Assembly (NCBI GenBank): GCA_019417325.1
Contig: DXVO01000008.1
Location: forward strand, 124,001 to 188,000
Source of the DNA: Parabacteroides sp.
GTDB taxonomy: Bacteria; Bacteroidota; Bacteroidia; Bacteroidales; Tannerellaceae
Direction: 5' to 3'
DNA length: 64,000 nt
The notes under the pieces were generated by a model. The model was not told the DNA's origin and did no database searches. It was given only the letters and a program-made list of their open reading frames with translations. The translations under genes were made by a program, and so were the position numbers. Each line of letters opens with the position of its first letter. The first letter of the stretch is position 1. Below, piece after piece: positions 27,442 to 37,208 of this stretch.

Positions 27442-28526
27442 TGGAACGAAAAATCATACATATCGACATGGACGCATTCTACGCTTCAGTGGAACAGCGG
27501 GATAATCCAGAATTACGGGGCTTACCCATTGCCGTAGGACATGCCGAAGAACGGGGTGTCGTTGCAGCAGCAAGCTACGAGGCAAGAAAATTCGGCGTAC
27601 GTTCCGCCATGTCTTCACAAAAAGCCAAACGGCTCTGTCCCCAACTGATTTTTGTTCCGGGCAGAATGGATGTGTACAAGGCTGTATCCCGGCAAATCCA
27701 CGAAATATTTCACGACTATACGGATATAATAGAACCCCTCTCTTTAGATGAAGCTTTTCTGGATGTAACCGAAAACAAGCAAGGAATCCTGCTTGCCGTA
27801 GATATAGCTAAAGAAATCAAACGCCGTATCCGGGAAGAACTCCATTTGGTTGCATCAGCCGGAATTTCCTACAATAAATTCCTTGCAAAAATAGCATCCG
27901 ACTACCGCAAACCGGACGGTCTTTGTACCATTCATCCGGCACAAGCTGAAAAGTTCATTAATAAATTACCTATCGAATCCTTCTGGGGTATCGGTCCGGT
28001 AACTGCAAAAAAAATGCATACATTGGGTATCCATAACGGAGCCGATTTAAAAACCGGTTCCCTGGAAATGCTGACACGCCAATTCGGCAAAGCCGGAACA
28101 TTGTATTATGAATTTGCCAGAGGAATAGATATGCGCCCGGTTGAAGCCATCCGTATCCGAAAATCCGTAGGTTGCGAACATACGCTTGAAAAAGATATAT
28201 CTATCCGCTCATCCGTTATCATAGAACTTTACCATGTAGCAACCGAACTTATCGGGCGCCTGCAACGTTCCGGCTTTAAAGGAAATACGTTAACCTTGAA
28301 AATCAAATTTCATGATTTCAGCCAGAAAACCCGTAGTATCACACAAGCAAAAGAACTTTCGGAGCTGGCAGATATCCTGCCTTTAGCCAAACAACTACTG
28401 AATGATATAGAATATACAACCCACCCGATCCGCCTGATTGGGCTTTCCGTCTCCAACCCGCATGAAGAGAAAGCGGATAAAGCACAATGGGAACAACTGA
28501 GCTTCGAGTTCAGCGACTGGGAATAA
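27441..28526 (+). CDS. dinB: DNA polymerase IV (Y-family translesion polymerase)
   Basis: Error-prone polymerase that replicates past lesions. 361 aa from ATG 27441 (MERKIIHIDMDAFYASVEQR). Catalytic acidic residues are present: D8 and D10 in HIDMDAFYASVEQ and the SLDEAFLDVT motif (about 101-110). The helix-hairpin-helix thumb region (ESFWGIGPVTAKKMHTLGI) and the little-finger domain (about 240-345) follow. The frame is open upstream to 27345, but that part runs inside the carrier gene. It is the last gene of the rmuC operon, which places two DNA-maintenance genes around a transporter. Confidence 0.96.
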   Translation: MERKIIHIDMDAFYASVEQRDNPELRGLPIAVGHAEERGVVAAASYEARKFGVRSAMSSQKAKRLCPQLIFVPGRMDVYKAVSRQIHEIFHDYTDIIEPLSLDEAFLDVTENKQGILLAVDIAKEIKRRIREELHLVASAGISYNKFLAKIASDYRKPDGLCTIHPAQAEKFINKLPIESFWGIGPVTAKKMHTLGIHNGADLKTGSLEMLTRQFGKAGTLYYEFARGIDMRPVEAIRIRKSVGCEHTLEKDISIRSSVIIELYHVATELIGRLQRSGFKGNTLTLKIKFHDFSQKTRSITQAKELSELADILPLAKQLLNDIEYTTHPIRLIGLSVSNPHEEKADKAQWEQLSFEFSDWE

Positions 28527-28587
28527 GGGATATTACAATTTTTCTGCTATCCCGACACTGAACCTGGTTATTTGTTAAGATTGTTAC

Positions 28588-28596
28588 TATATTTGT
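28588..28596 (+). promoter_or_regulatory. -7 promoter box of the DUF6078-like gene
   Basis: TATATTTGT, exact TAnnTTTGY, about 48 bases before the ATG at 28644. A TTTG at 28571-28574 is only 13 bases upstream, shorter than usual spacing. Confidence 0.5.
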
Positions 28597-28643
28597 CACA
28601 TTCATATTTCGAAACAAAAAACTAAAGTTAAACAAACTCCATT

Positions 28644-29078
28644 ATGAAAAATGACTTCGATTACAAATCAGTGCCTCCCAATTTCGCCCATTGCTTCAAC
28701 GACCAATGCAAAAAAATAGATGATTGTTTACGTCATTTAGCTGCCAAAAACAATACATCGGACAAAAGTTTTATTATCATTGTCAATCCGGCATGTTATC
28801 CTCCGAAAGGGAATGCGTGCCCCTATTTCAAACCGCAATCAAAAAATCATATGGCATGGGGAATCACTCACCTGCTCGATAATGTACCCCACAAAGATGC
28901 GGTAGAACTCAGGAACAAAATGATTAGCCATTTCAACAAATCCCTCTACTATCGTTTTTACCGGAAAGAATATGCTCTTTCACCTGACGACCAACGTTAT
29001 ATCCAAAAGCTCTTTAAAGAAAAAGGGATAACAGAAGAGCCGGTTTATGATTACTATACCGATGAATATAACTGGTAA
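28644..29078 (+). CDS. Small cysteine-containing Bacteroidales protein (DUF6078-like)
   Basis: A 144-aa soluble protein without signal peptide or TM segment. Cysteines cluster in the first half (HCFNDQCKKIDDCLRH, about 16-31, then NPACYPPKGNACPYFKP, about 51-67), a spacing that could bind a metal or iron-sulfur cluster. The second half (AWGITHLLDNVPHKDAVELR, FYRKEYALSPDDQRYIQKLF) looks helical. It resembles the DUF6078 proteins common in Bacteroides/Parabacteroides, whose function is unknown. Own promoter; monocistronic. Confidence 0.75.
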   Translation: MKNDFDYKSVPPNFAHCFNDQCKKIDDCLRHLAAKNNTSDKSFIIIVNPACYPPKGNACPYFKPQSKNHMAWGITHLLDNVPHKDAVELRNKMISHFNKSLYYRFYRKEYALSPDDQRYIQKLFKEKGITEEPVYDYYTDEYNW

Positions 29079-29103
29079 AAAACAAATACTTCCCAAGCAC
29101 ATA

Positions 29104-29220
29104 ATAGTTCCAAGCAATAAACAAAAAGTTTCTACGGGTTGAAACTAAAAGTTCCACGCCGAGAAACTAAAAGTTTCAGCCGTAGAAACAAAAAGTTTCA
29201 AAGCATAAAAAAAATTGAAA
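29104..29220. repeat. Cluster of about 22-bp tandem repeats with GAAAC-TAAAA-GTTTC palindromes
   Basis: The unit AAAAGTTTC + about 8 variable bases + GAAAC recurs at 29124, 29147 (GTTCC variant), 29169 and 29191 (spacing 23, 22, 22). A degenerate copy precedes at about 29107. Each junction forms GAAACTAAAAGTTTC-type short inverted repeats. Most of the 260-base gap 29079-29338 consists of this and the following hairpin. Confidence 0.75.
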
Positions 29221-29267
29221 CTAAATTCAATTCAGATTATTTCCTCTAGCTCTCCAAACAAACAAGA

Positions 29268-29315
29268 AGAAGGATGTAGCAACAACCTGTAATATTGGTT
29301 TTGTTACACCCTTCT
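29268..29315 (-). terminator. Long imperfect hairpin downstream of the metallophosphoesterase gene
   Basis: 29268-29287 pairs with 29297-29315 (AGAAGG, TGTA, CAA and AACC blocks match their complements, with small bulges). It lies just past the - strand stop at 29339, and the - strand continues CTTCTTCTTGTTTG. Probably a terminator. Confidence 0.5.
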
Positions 29316-29338
29316 ATCAATAATGTCAATATTAAAAA

Positions 29339-30409
29339 TCACTCTATCACCATATCAAACTGATCACAAGCCCCTACACGGTGGGCTAAATGTTTTGTTG
29401 ATGGAGATATACCAAAAAGTGGAGAATAAGTTCTTACTTTAAGAGTCTTTCCATCCGGCGTAAACTCCAAAATACGCAACCAACCGTCACCACCATTACC
29501 TTCCCATCCTCCTCCAAGTATTTGAACATTAAACATCATTTGGTGTACATTTTTTCCTAAATGATTCTTATCCACTCGATAAGCAACAGAATCTTCAAAG
29601 TCACCGGGTTTACCAGTATGGCCACATATAACCAAGAATATATTAGAAGAAGGTTTTACCAATTTTTCCCATACATCTTCTCCCCAGTTTCTTGGTGTAA
29701 TTGCATAACTTTCATTTTCAGTACGTTTAGCTGTACGCTCCCGTAAAAACGAATGAGTCATAAATATTACTTTATGATCTTTATACTGAGGCTTTGCAAT
29801 CAATTCCTTTGCCCAATTCAGCACTTCATCTCTTGGAGCAAATTCAGATGTAATAACTAAAAGTTTTCCCCAGTTTAGATCTTCAAACTCAAAAGCTGCA
29901 TTCTCCAAAGAAGCAACTCCATTTCTATTAGGGAATGCACTAACACAAATATCCCGCCATGCAGTATTCCGCTCAAACGGAAAATATTCGGGAAAATGAG
30001 TCATCCCATTTTCAGAACGTTGATAGCCATATTCATGATTTCCTGCAGAAATAATATAAGGAATTTTGTTATCTAAACGCATAAAAGCCTTAGAAGCTGC
30101 AGTCCACATTTCTTTACTGGTTTGATTTAACATTTTACGGTTACGAACAATATTTTCATTTTGCTCCACAAGATCGCCTGTACACAAAACGGCCTTGATA
30201 TTCAAGTTCTCAATATTATCAGCAATCCATGCTGTACATAAATCAAACAAAGGTTGATTTATATCATATTTAGTATATCCTTGGGGATCCCCCAACAAAA
30301 TCATAGAAAATGATTTTTCATTACTCAAATGTTGTTGATCTGCTCTATCCTGAGCAGAAAGAGGTTCTAAAAAACACAAGATACTCCAAATTAAAAATAA
30401 ATACTTCAT
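29339..30409 (-). CDS. Exported metallophosphoesterase (calcineurin-like)
   Basis: A 356-aa protein with an N-terminal signal peptide (MKYLFLIWSILCFLEPLSAQ), so it acts in the periplasm or at the surface. Calcineurin-like metal-binding motifs in order: LLGDPQGY (about 39-46; D-x-Q where D-x-H is usual), CTGDLVEQNEN (about 77-87), SAGNHEYG (about 121-128), FMTHSF, and CGHTGKPGD near 280 (GH-T instead of GHxH). Most residues for a dimetal centre are present, with two substitutions. It follows a susD gene by about 100 bases, so it may process the ligand imported by that locus; this is inference. Confidence 0.88.
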   Translation of the reverse strand: MKYLFLIWSILCFLEPLSAQDRADQQHLSNEKSFSMILLGDPQGYTKYDINQPLFDLCTAWIADNIENLNIKAVLCTGDLVEQNENIVRNRKMLNQTSKEMWTAASKAFMRLDNKIPYIISAGNHEYGYQRSENGMTHFPEYFPFERNTAWRDICVSAFPNRNGVASLENAAFEFEDLNWGKLLVITSEFAPRDEVLNWAKELIAKPQYKDHKVIFMTHSFLRERTAKRTENESYAITPRNWGEDVWEKLVKPSSNIFLVICGHTGKPGDFEDSVAYRVDKNHLGKNVHQMMFNVQILGGGWEGNGGDGWLRILEFTPDGKTLKVRTYSPLFGISPSTKHLAHRVGACDQFDMVIE

Positions 30410-30513
30410 AGCTTCTTTATTAATTTATATAAATTATTTACGAAAAACAAAAGCTTTAACTCCAATAAAAGATATTGAATTATAAACTGTCTATCACTCC
30501 TATATATTAAGTA

Positions 30514-32403
30514 TCAGTCTTGCCAACCAGGGTTCTGAGTAAGACTTGGATTCATTTCTCTTTCCTTTGCGGGAATCGGCCAAACCCTTACATGTTCACC
30601 GACACTAAAATGTTTATAAGTTGTCTCACCCCAAATTTGCATCATGCCATTAGAATTGAGTGTACCGATCTGCCCTGAAGAATGGTCTTTAAACTTTCTA
30701 TCATACCATGTACCCCAACGAAGTTCATTAAAATACATTGAATCTTCACCGCCTAATTCCACATAAAACTCTCTACGAATACGTTGACGCATATCCTCTA
30801 CCCCACTAACCTTTGTTGCAGAATAAGTAGGATCATTTAAAAGGACATGCCCAGCACGCTGTCTCACTTTATTGACAAAAAAGACAGCTTCATTCGTTCT
30901 ATTAAGCTCATTCAAACATTCAGCCCTCCGAAGAAGAATTTCTGCATAACGACACAAAATAATATCCTCTGAATACACCCAACGAGTCGTACATTCATCA
31001 TTTTCTGTAACATATTTCCTCCAAAGATAATAAAATTTAGAATTGGTATCTGTACGGATATCATAGGGTTCACCTGTATCTAATATATAAGGCCAACGAA
31101 GAGTCCAAATATGATTCCCTATTCCAGCTTGATTTCCATTATAAGTTGAATAAGGAGTAATTATTGACTGCATAAGTCGGGGATCACGATCTTCATATGC
31201 TCTACGAATCCTTGTTTCATTGCCCTGGTCCAAATACTTACTCATATCGGCACCATAAGCAACCATATTATTATAAAGAGTCTGATAATCAGATGTTGCT
31301 TCAGTTGCACCCCACTGCCCATTACCAGATTGAAGACCATCACGTAGAAAGAAAGCAACTCTTTCCTGAGGTGTCATAGAAGACCATCCCGGACAATATT
31401 TTTCCCAATCAAAGTCAGATCCATCTGCACATTCATACATTTCTATAAAAGCCGGATTTGGAATATAATTATTCCAAGCTGAGCCACCTGTACAGCGGTT
31501 ACCATAATTAATTCCCCTAGGATTGCCCATACCTGTAGTTTCTACACACTGTACAGAAAAAATCATCTCGTCACACTGTTCATTGGCAGGTTTAAAAAGT
31601 TGAAAGAAGTCATCATTTCCAATCGCACCGTTACTGGGGCTATAAAGTGCATACCCAAGCTCTTCTATTGCCTCAAAATCAGCAAGAGCTTTATTATAAT
31701 CCCCCATAAATTGATAGACTTGACCTCTAAAAGCATAAGCAGCTCCTTTTGTAACACGACCATAGCTACTATTACCTTTTGCATATTTATTCGGAAGATT
31801 TGGCTCATTAATACAATCCGTAAAATCCAAAATTATTTGCTCCCAAACTTCAGATTCAGAAGAGCGAGGTTTGGTTGCTTCCGTACTTGCTACATTTTCT
31901 GTATAAATAGGAACACCTTTCCAAAGCACATTTAAATGAAAATAAGACCAAGCACGAAAAAACTTAGCTTCTGCCTTAAGTTGTGCTTTCTCACTATTCT
32001 CCATATCCGGTACATTATCTATATTATTAATAACATCATTTGCCCTATATACAATTGTGTAATAATATTTGTAATGATTTGATACATTTCCATTAGATGG
32101 GGTACAAGAACCTGTTGTTACAAAACAGTTATTTCTCCAGTTCATATCAATATCCATCACAGAAGAACATGCATCAAACGGAATCCCCTTTGCATTATCA
32201 TAGTTTTTCGAGTACTTATCGTAAAGTCCATTATACACTCCCATTACTGCTGCACGAGCCAAAATTGGGCTATCCCAAACATTGGAACTAGAAAAACTAT
32301 CACTTGGTAGTGTATCCAAAAGATCGCTTTTACATCCCACCATCACTAAAAATATCATTGATGTCACCCAAATAACTGTTGTCTTTCTAAATATTTTTTT
32401 CAT
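30514..32403 (-). CDS. RagB/SusD-family lipoprotein
   Basis: Ligand-binding surface lipoprotein paired with the large SusC encoded upstream. 629 aa; lipobox MVGC (Cys about 24) followed by KSDLLDTLPSDSFSSSNVW, the standard SusD N-terminus. TPR-like region with KFFRAWSYFHLNVLWKGVPIYT (about 148-169) and the C-terminal IILCRYAEILLRRAECLNE and RQRIRREFYVELGGEDSMYFNELRW blocks (the latter in two parts). It starts 30 bases after the susC stop. Belongs to the classical RagB/SusD branch, unlike the two SusD-like_2 proteins near the window start. Confidence 0.95.
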   Translation of the reverse strand: MKKIFRKTTVIWVTSMIFLVMVGCKSDLLDTLPSDSFSSSNVWDSPILARAAVMGVYNGLYDKYSKNYDNAKGIPFDACSSVMDIDMNWRNNCFVTTGSCTPSNGNVSNHYKYYYTIVYRANDVINNIDNVPDMENSEKAQLKAEAKFFRAWSYFHLNVLWKGVPIYTENVASTEATKPRSSESEVWEQIILDFTDCINEPNLPNKYAKGNSSYGRVTKGAAYAFRGQVYQFMGDYNKALADFEAIEELGYALYSPSNGAIGNDDFFQLFKPANEQCDEMIFSVQCVETTGMGNPRGINYGNRCTGGSAWNNYIPNPAFIEMYECADGSDFDWEKYCPGWSSMTPQERVAFFLRDGLQSGNGQWGATEATSDYQTLYNNMVAYGADMSKYLDQGNETRIRRAYEDRDPRLMQSIITPYSTYNGNQAGIGNHIWTLRWPYILDTGEPYDIRTDTNSKFYYLWRKYVTENDECTTRWVYSEDIILCRYAEILLRRAECLNELNRTNEAVFFVNKVRQRAGHVLLNDPTYSATKVSGVEDMRQRIRREFYVELGGEDSMYFNELRWGTWYDRKFKDHSSGQIGTLNSNGMMQIWGETTYKHFSVGEHVRVWPIPAKEREMNPSLTQNPGWQD

Positions 32404-32432
32404 CTTTCTAATTATCTTGATGTTCTTACAAA

Positions 32433-35400
32433 TTAAAATGTTAAATTAATTCCAAATGCATATTGACGCATTGTTGAATATCCAACAGTAGTACGCATTT
32501 CTGGGTCCTGACCCGAGAATCCAGTGATAGCGAAAAGATTTTCTCCTGAGGCATAAACACGAAGTCTTTCTACATAGAATTTTTTAGAAATAGTTTTTGG
32601 TAAAGTATACCCTAATGTCAAATTTCTAAGCTTGATAAAATTCCCTTTTTCCAAATGAAGAGAAGAACTAGCCGAACTCTGGGCACCAGAAACGTTTACC
32701 AAGCGAGGTTGTTTTGAGGTAAGATTCGTCCTTTGATCGGATGGATTTTCAGGATCATAAAAATAATGGTCGTCAGCTATAACATCAGGGATTGCATAAC
32801 CATATACAGTTTCACTGGAGTTTCTAGAAGTAGAATAATAATAAATGCTAAATCCGGCTGCTCCCCCCCAAGTCATAGAAAAATCAAAATCTTTCCAGTT
32901 TGCACTAGCCTGAAAACCAAAGTTATATTTAGGAGTTGTTGATGTTCCTTGAAATTCAGAATCATATGAATTACCATATATACCATCTGCATTTGCATCT
33001 GCATAAATATATTCTCCATACCAAAGTGCATTTTTAGCAACGGCATTATATGGTTGGAAAGTATAACCGGCATCTTGCATTGCTTGAAGCCATTGCATAT
33101 CTTTTTCAGTACGTATCATACCATCTTTAGGACCGCCATTTATGTTAACTGTACCATCCGTATTAAAATACGAACCACTACCTTTATAAACGTTAGGAAG
33201 ATAAAATTCATTAATCTGATGCCCTTCAATAACTCTTGTTGTACTACCCGTAGAAACATCTCCTATATTAGTAGAATATTCTGTATGGTCAGGATTCCAC
33301 CCTCTTTCTAATTTACCTTTATATTTACTGACAAAGTTCTTATTGAAAGAGAACTGCCCTTTAATACTGTAACTGAAATTTTTACCAATATTATCCCTCC
33401 ATCCAAGTTCAAATTCAATACCTCTATTAGTAACCTCGGCTATATTTTCTTTTGGGGCAGTAGCTGTTCCCATTGCCATATACATATCCGGCGTATAAAG
33501 TATCCCTGTTGTCAGCTTATTATATACATCAATATTTCCTGTTAATTTATTATCAAAAAATCCATAATCAATGCCGATATTGGTAACTGCTGTTTCTTCC
33601 CAAGTAAGAGCGGCATTAGCTATAGATGTAATAGCAATACCACTTGCCAGCGCTTGTCCTGTGGAATAATTTGCGGCCGAATAAACAGACTGCCAATCAT
33701 AATTACCTATTGAATTATTACCAAGTTTTCCCCAAGATGCACGAAGTTTGAGACTAGTCAGCCATTGTACAGTTTTTAACCAGGATTCTTCAGTCAAACG
33801 CCAACCTGCAGAAAATGAAGGGAATGCCCCCCAACGATAATCCGGAGCAAATCTTGAAGAACCATCATAGCGTAAATTAAATTCAAATAAATACTTACTT
33901 TTATAAGCATAATTTACACGTCCAAAAACTGAACGAGCAGCATATCCCGTCCCATAACCGGATGTTGAATATGGAGTTGTTGCGGCATTAAAGTCGTTTA
34001 CATTTGCATCTGTAAGTCCCAGTTTGTTAACATCTGTCTCTCTATATTTATAAGTTTGTTCTTCATAACCAAGCATAGCCGAAACATCATGAGAGCCAAA
34101 GGATTGATTATAATTAATCAAATGGTTTAACTTTGTTGTATTCTCTCTTGTATAATACATATAAGTATAAAGAGTAGCCGGATCCGCTGCACCTGTAGAA
34201 AAAGCGTCTTTAGAAAAACTATACTTACCAATAGAGGTGTTTACTGTCTTTTTCTCACGACGAATATCTTTGTAATAAAAATCAAAACTATATGTAAAAT
34301 ATTTCAAGAACTTAACCTGAGCATACCAATCTGTATAAAGTTGCGTATATTTATCGTATCCATCTACATTGGCCATATCCCAAAGAGGATTATGTGATTG
34401 GGGATCATCCTCCGGTCCTTCCGGAGCTCCATATTTACCATCATAAAACGGGTATGTACAAGGAAGCATTTTCTGAGTATTGATTGAATTAAAAAAACTA
34501 CTGCCAGAATCACTTACATCCTGATCGGTTACATTCCCCCACGTACGCGTCCCAACTCTCAGCCAATCTGTAATATCCGAATACAAGTTAACACGTCCCA
34601 TATACCTTGAATATCCTGTGTTTTTAACAACTCCTGGATTATCAATATAAGAAAAACTGATTGAGTAACCTGTTCGCTTTTCCTTTCCATTAATAGATAT
34701 GGCATGCTTCTGCATCCATTCTTTCTTATAAATATTATCCCACCAATCCGTATTTGGATAAGCAACATAATTAGGATAACCTGAAGTTGCGATTCCATCA
34801 GGATTAAGCTTTGCTGCTTCCCAAAGATCAATAGAACTTTGAGAAAATATGTCAGAATTCCCCAAATTATTAGATGACTCATTCATCAATTTCATATACT
34901 GAACATAATCCGAAATCGTATGAACTATTTTAAATGGCTCATTATAAGAGACTGTTCCATCATAAGTTACACTAATTTTACCATCTGTACCATTTTTTGT
35001 AGTAATAAGGATTACCCCATTAGCTCCTCTATTTCCATATATAGCACAAGAAGCAGCATCTTTAAGTATCGAAACATTAGCAATATCCGAGGGATTAACC
35101 ATGCTCATACTTTGCTCCATTCCATCTACAAGAATAAGAGGACTGGAAGAATTCAATGTCCCGACACCACGAATATTATATGAAAAACTTTCCGCATTGG
35201 GTTGCCCTGAACTCTGCATAATTTGAAGGCCAGGGGAAACACCACTAAGAGCTTGAGAAGCATCAACAACTGGTCTCGACGCCATTTCCTCAAAATTAAC
35301 AGTAGAAACCGAACCTGTTAAATTAACTTTCTTTTGAGTACTGTAACCAACCACGACAACCTCTTCTAGCGCCTGAGTATCCTCAGATAACGTAATATCA

Positions 35401-35996
35401 ACAATAGAACGGCCTTCAACCTGAATTTCTATTTTATTATATCCAATATAAGAAGCAACCAATATAGAATTATCAAATACTGATAATGTATAATCTCCAT
35501 CTACACTTGTTATCGTTCCATTTGTTGTTCCTTTCTCCACCACATTGGCTCCAATGATCGGATTTCCATCTTTATCTTTAATGGTTCCTGTAATTTTCCT
35601 CTTCGTTTGTTGAGGTATTTTATCCGGAATTGACTTTGATAGGACAATGTAATTATCCGTAAATTCATATTTCAGTTTTCTACCGCTTAATACTTCATCT
35701 AAAATCTCTGAAACTTTTGCTCTTTTCTTGCTCAATGTAACATTGAAGTTTGAACGGATCTCGCTTGTACTGTAAATAATCAGATAATCGGTCTGTTGTT
35801 CTATTTCTTTAAACAGTTCTTCTATCGAAAGATTATTTGACCGGAACTCAACTATCGCATTCTGTGCCTCACCTTTTACAGCAAACAGATGGGAGGCAAA
35901 CATAAATATAAGTAGAAAGGTCATTTTCATAACACTGAATGCTTTTTGGCTTTTTTTGTGGCACACTATATGCGTTAACAAAGAATTTATTTTCAT
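32433..35996 (-). CDS. SusC-type TonB-dependent transducer with STN domain
   Basis: Outer-membrane transporter that can also signal. 1,187 aa: N-terminal signal region (hydrophobic about 24-42), STN domain (about 48-118, LSIEELFKEIEQQTDYLIIY), CarboxypepD_reg-like domain (about 133-215, PIIGANVVEKGTTNGT), TonB box (EEVVVVGYSTQKK), plug (about 225-340, ILVDGMEQSM, IYGNRGANGVILITTKNG) and barrel ending FGINLTF. The STN domain is the part that contacts a FecR-type anti-sigma factor, and exactly such a gene and an ECF sigma gene lie upstream on the same strand. The ATG at 35996 is followed by an unusually long n-region; ATG at about 35930 (MKMTFLLIFMF) is an alternative start. Confidence 0.96.
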   Translation of the reverse strand: MKINSLLTHIVCHKKSQKAFSVMKMTFLLIFMFASHLFAVKGEAQNAIVEFRSNNLSIEELFKEIEQQTDYLIIYSTSEIRSNFNVTLSKKRAKVSEILDEVLSGRKLKYEFTDNYIVLSKSIPDKIPQQTKRKITGTIKDKDGNPIIGANVVEKGTTNGTITSVDGDYTLSVFDNSILVASYIGYNKIEIQVEGRSIVDITLSEDTQALEEVVVVGYSTQKKVNLTGSVSTVNFEEMASRPVVDASQALSGVSPGLQIMQSSGQPNAESFSYNIRGVGTLNSSSPLILVDGMEQSMSMVNPSDIANVSILKDAASCAIYGNRGANGVILITTKNGTDGKISVTYDGTVSYNEPFKIVHTISDYVQYMKLMNESSNNLGNSDIFSQSSIDLWEAAKLNPDGIATSGYPNYVAYPNTDWWDNIYKKEWMQKHAISINGKEKRTGYSISFSYIDNPGVVKNTGYSRYMGRVNLYSDITDWLRVGTRTWGNVTDQDVSDSGSSFFNSINTQKMLPCTYPFYDGKYGAPEGPEDDPQSHNPLWDMANVDGYDKYTQLYTDWYAQVKFLKYFTYSFDFYYKDIRREKKTVNTSIGKYSFSKDAFSTGAADPATLYTYMYYTRENTTKLNHLINYNQSFGSHDVSAMLGYEEQTYKYRETDVNKLGLTDANVNDFNAATTPYSTSGYGTGYAARSVFGRVNYAYKSKYLFEFNLRYDGSSRFAPDYRWGAFPSFSAGWRLTEESWLKTVQWLTSLKLRASWGKLGNNSIGNYDWQSVYSAANYSTGQALASGIAITSIANAALTWEETAVTNIGIDYGFFDNKLTGNIDVYNKLTTGILYTPDMYMAMGTATAPKENIAEVTNRGIEFELGWRDNIGKNFSYSIKGQFSFNKNFVSKYKGKLERGWNPDHTEYSTNIGDVSTGSTTRVIEGHQINEFYLPNVYKGSGSYFNTDGTVNINGGPKDGMIRTEKDMQWLQAMQDAGYTFQPYNAVAKNALWYGEYIYADANADGIYGNSYDSEFQGTSTTPKYNFGFQASANWKDFDFSMTWGGAAGFSIYYYSTSRNSSETVYGYAIPDVIADDHYFYDPENPSDQRTNLTSKQPRLVNVSGAQSSASSSLHLEKGNFIKLRNLTLGYTLPKTISKKFYVERLRVYASGENLFAITGFSGQDPEMRTTVGYSTMRQYAFGINLTF

Positions 35997-36049
35997 ACCT
36001 TTGCTTTATTAAGTAAATACTATTTTTAATCTCAATGGGTTTACTTGTC

Positions 36050-36081
36050 AAATCGGTAGGTGCGGGAACATCTGCCGATTT
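36050..36081. repeat. Inverted repeat between the FecR and susC genes
   Basis: AAATCGG (36050-36056) / CCGATTT (36075-36081), followed on the + strand by TTTTCTTTTTA. On the - strand, the gene direction, it lacks a T tail, so it may be a leader structure of the susC mRNA rather than a FecR terminator. Confidence 0.4.
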
Positions 36082-36152
36082 TTCTTTTTATACTTTTCAC
36101 GGACTCATAGGCTTTTCTGTTTTAAGTGTTAACAACTAATGATTCGATTTTA

Positions 36153-37130
36153 TCACTTGGATAATGTGATTTGGTTCAGTTCTTCATTCTTCTCTATTTT
36201 AAATTTATGTATTTTCTGTATCACTTGAAGGATGGTTAAGATGCCATCTCGCTGGCGGAATTTCCCGACATATTCATAATCTAAAATCTCCGGATCTTTC
36301 ACATTGATTTTTACATCGTAATATAATTCCAGCTTCTCGATAATACTACCCAGTTTTTGTTTTTTGAATGTGTAAAGTCCCTCACGCCAAAGCAACATAT
36401 CCGGGTCCATTTCCTTTAGTTCAAGTTTATATCCATTCTGGACTAAACATTGTCCCGGAGACAATATCTTTCCTGTGGATTCCATATCCGGAAAATAGGT
36501 TTTCACTGAACCTTTTTGCAAATACACTTCCGTATATCCGGCTGCCGGATAGGAAGATACATTAAATTCGGTACCCAATGCTTTTACATCGATCGTAGAT
36601 GTAGAGACGATAAAAGGGACCTGTTTATTCGGTGCCACAACAAAGAACCCTTCTCCTGAAAGGGATACTCTCCGTTCATTTGTAAAAGTAGAAGGATAAG
36701 TAAGTCTTGAACCGGCATTCAACCACACTTTTGAGCCATCCGGCAATGTCAGTTCGGCACGTTGGCCAGGCGGCACATAGAGTTCTTGCCGCATGGCTAT
36801 TGCTTCCGGTTTTACATGGTAGGAATAATAATAAAATGACACTATCCAAGAAGAGAGTATCACGATGATGAATATAGCGGCATACCGTCCCCAACGTTGG
36901 ATAAATAATCTTCTTTTCTGTTGTTCTACAAGCTGTTTAAATTGTTTGTATTTTGCTCTTCCAAGTGATATATCCGCTGCAGCACTTTGCAATCCCATTA
37001 AACTGTATAGCTGCTGATATGCTATCATACGGGATTTTAATGTGGAATCATGGCTGGCTTCTTTTAATAGAGATTCTTCCTCTGTTCGATCCAACTCTCC
37101 CTGATAATATTTGATGATTCGTTCGTCCAC
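36153..37130 (-). CDS. FecR-family anti-sigma factor
   Basis: Inner-membrane protein that relays the signal from the STN-SusC to the ECF sigma factor. 325 aa: cytoplasmic N-terminal sigma-binding region (residues 1-80, MDERIIKYYQGELDRTEEE), one TM helix (about 86-105, AAIFIIVILSSWIVSFYYYS), a periplasmic FecR domain (about 115-215, RAELTLPDGSKVWLNAGSRL, RVSLSGEGFFVVAPNK) and a C-terminal DUF4974-type region (LLWREGLYTFKKQKLGSIIE, about 250-320). Between the sigma gene (78-base gap) and the STN-SusC gene, as in the usual Bacteroidales cassette. Confidence 0.95.
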   Translation of the reverse strand: MDERIIKYYQGELDRTEEESLLKEASHDSTLKSRMIAYQQLYSLMGLQSAAADISLGRAKYKQFKQLVEQQKRRLFIQRWGRYAAIFIIVILSSWIVSFYYYSYHVKPEAIAMRQELYVPPGQRAELTLPDGSKVWLNAGSRLTYPSTFTNERRVSLSGEGFFVVAPNKQVPFIVSTSTIDVKALGTEFNVSSYPAAGYTEVYLQKGSVKTYFPDMESTGKILSPGQCLVQNGYKLELKEMDPDMLLWREGLYTFKKQKLGSIIEKLELYYDVKINVKDPEILDYEYVGKFRQRDGILTILQVIQKIHKFKIEKNEELNQITLSK

Positions 37131-37208
37131 TTCTCTTTTCTTTTTATTAAGTAAACGAACAGGCTAAAAGAATCCCCTAAAAGATTTTTATATTTCTTTT
37201 GAAAACGA

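Noticed and set aside
29104..29220. CRISPR-like array
   Set aside because: Unit is about 22 bp with about 8-base variable parts, repeats are degenerate and no cas genes are in the window.
35996..36004. TACCTTTGC promoter box on the + strand at the start of the STN-SusC gene
   Set aside because: It faces into the FecR/sigma region antisense to all genes and overlaps the susC start codon; probably chance.
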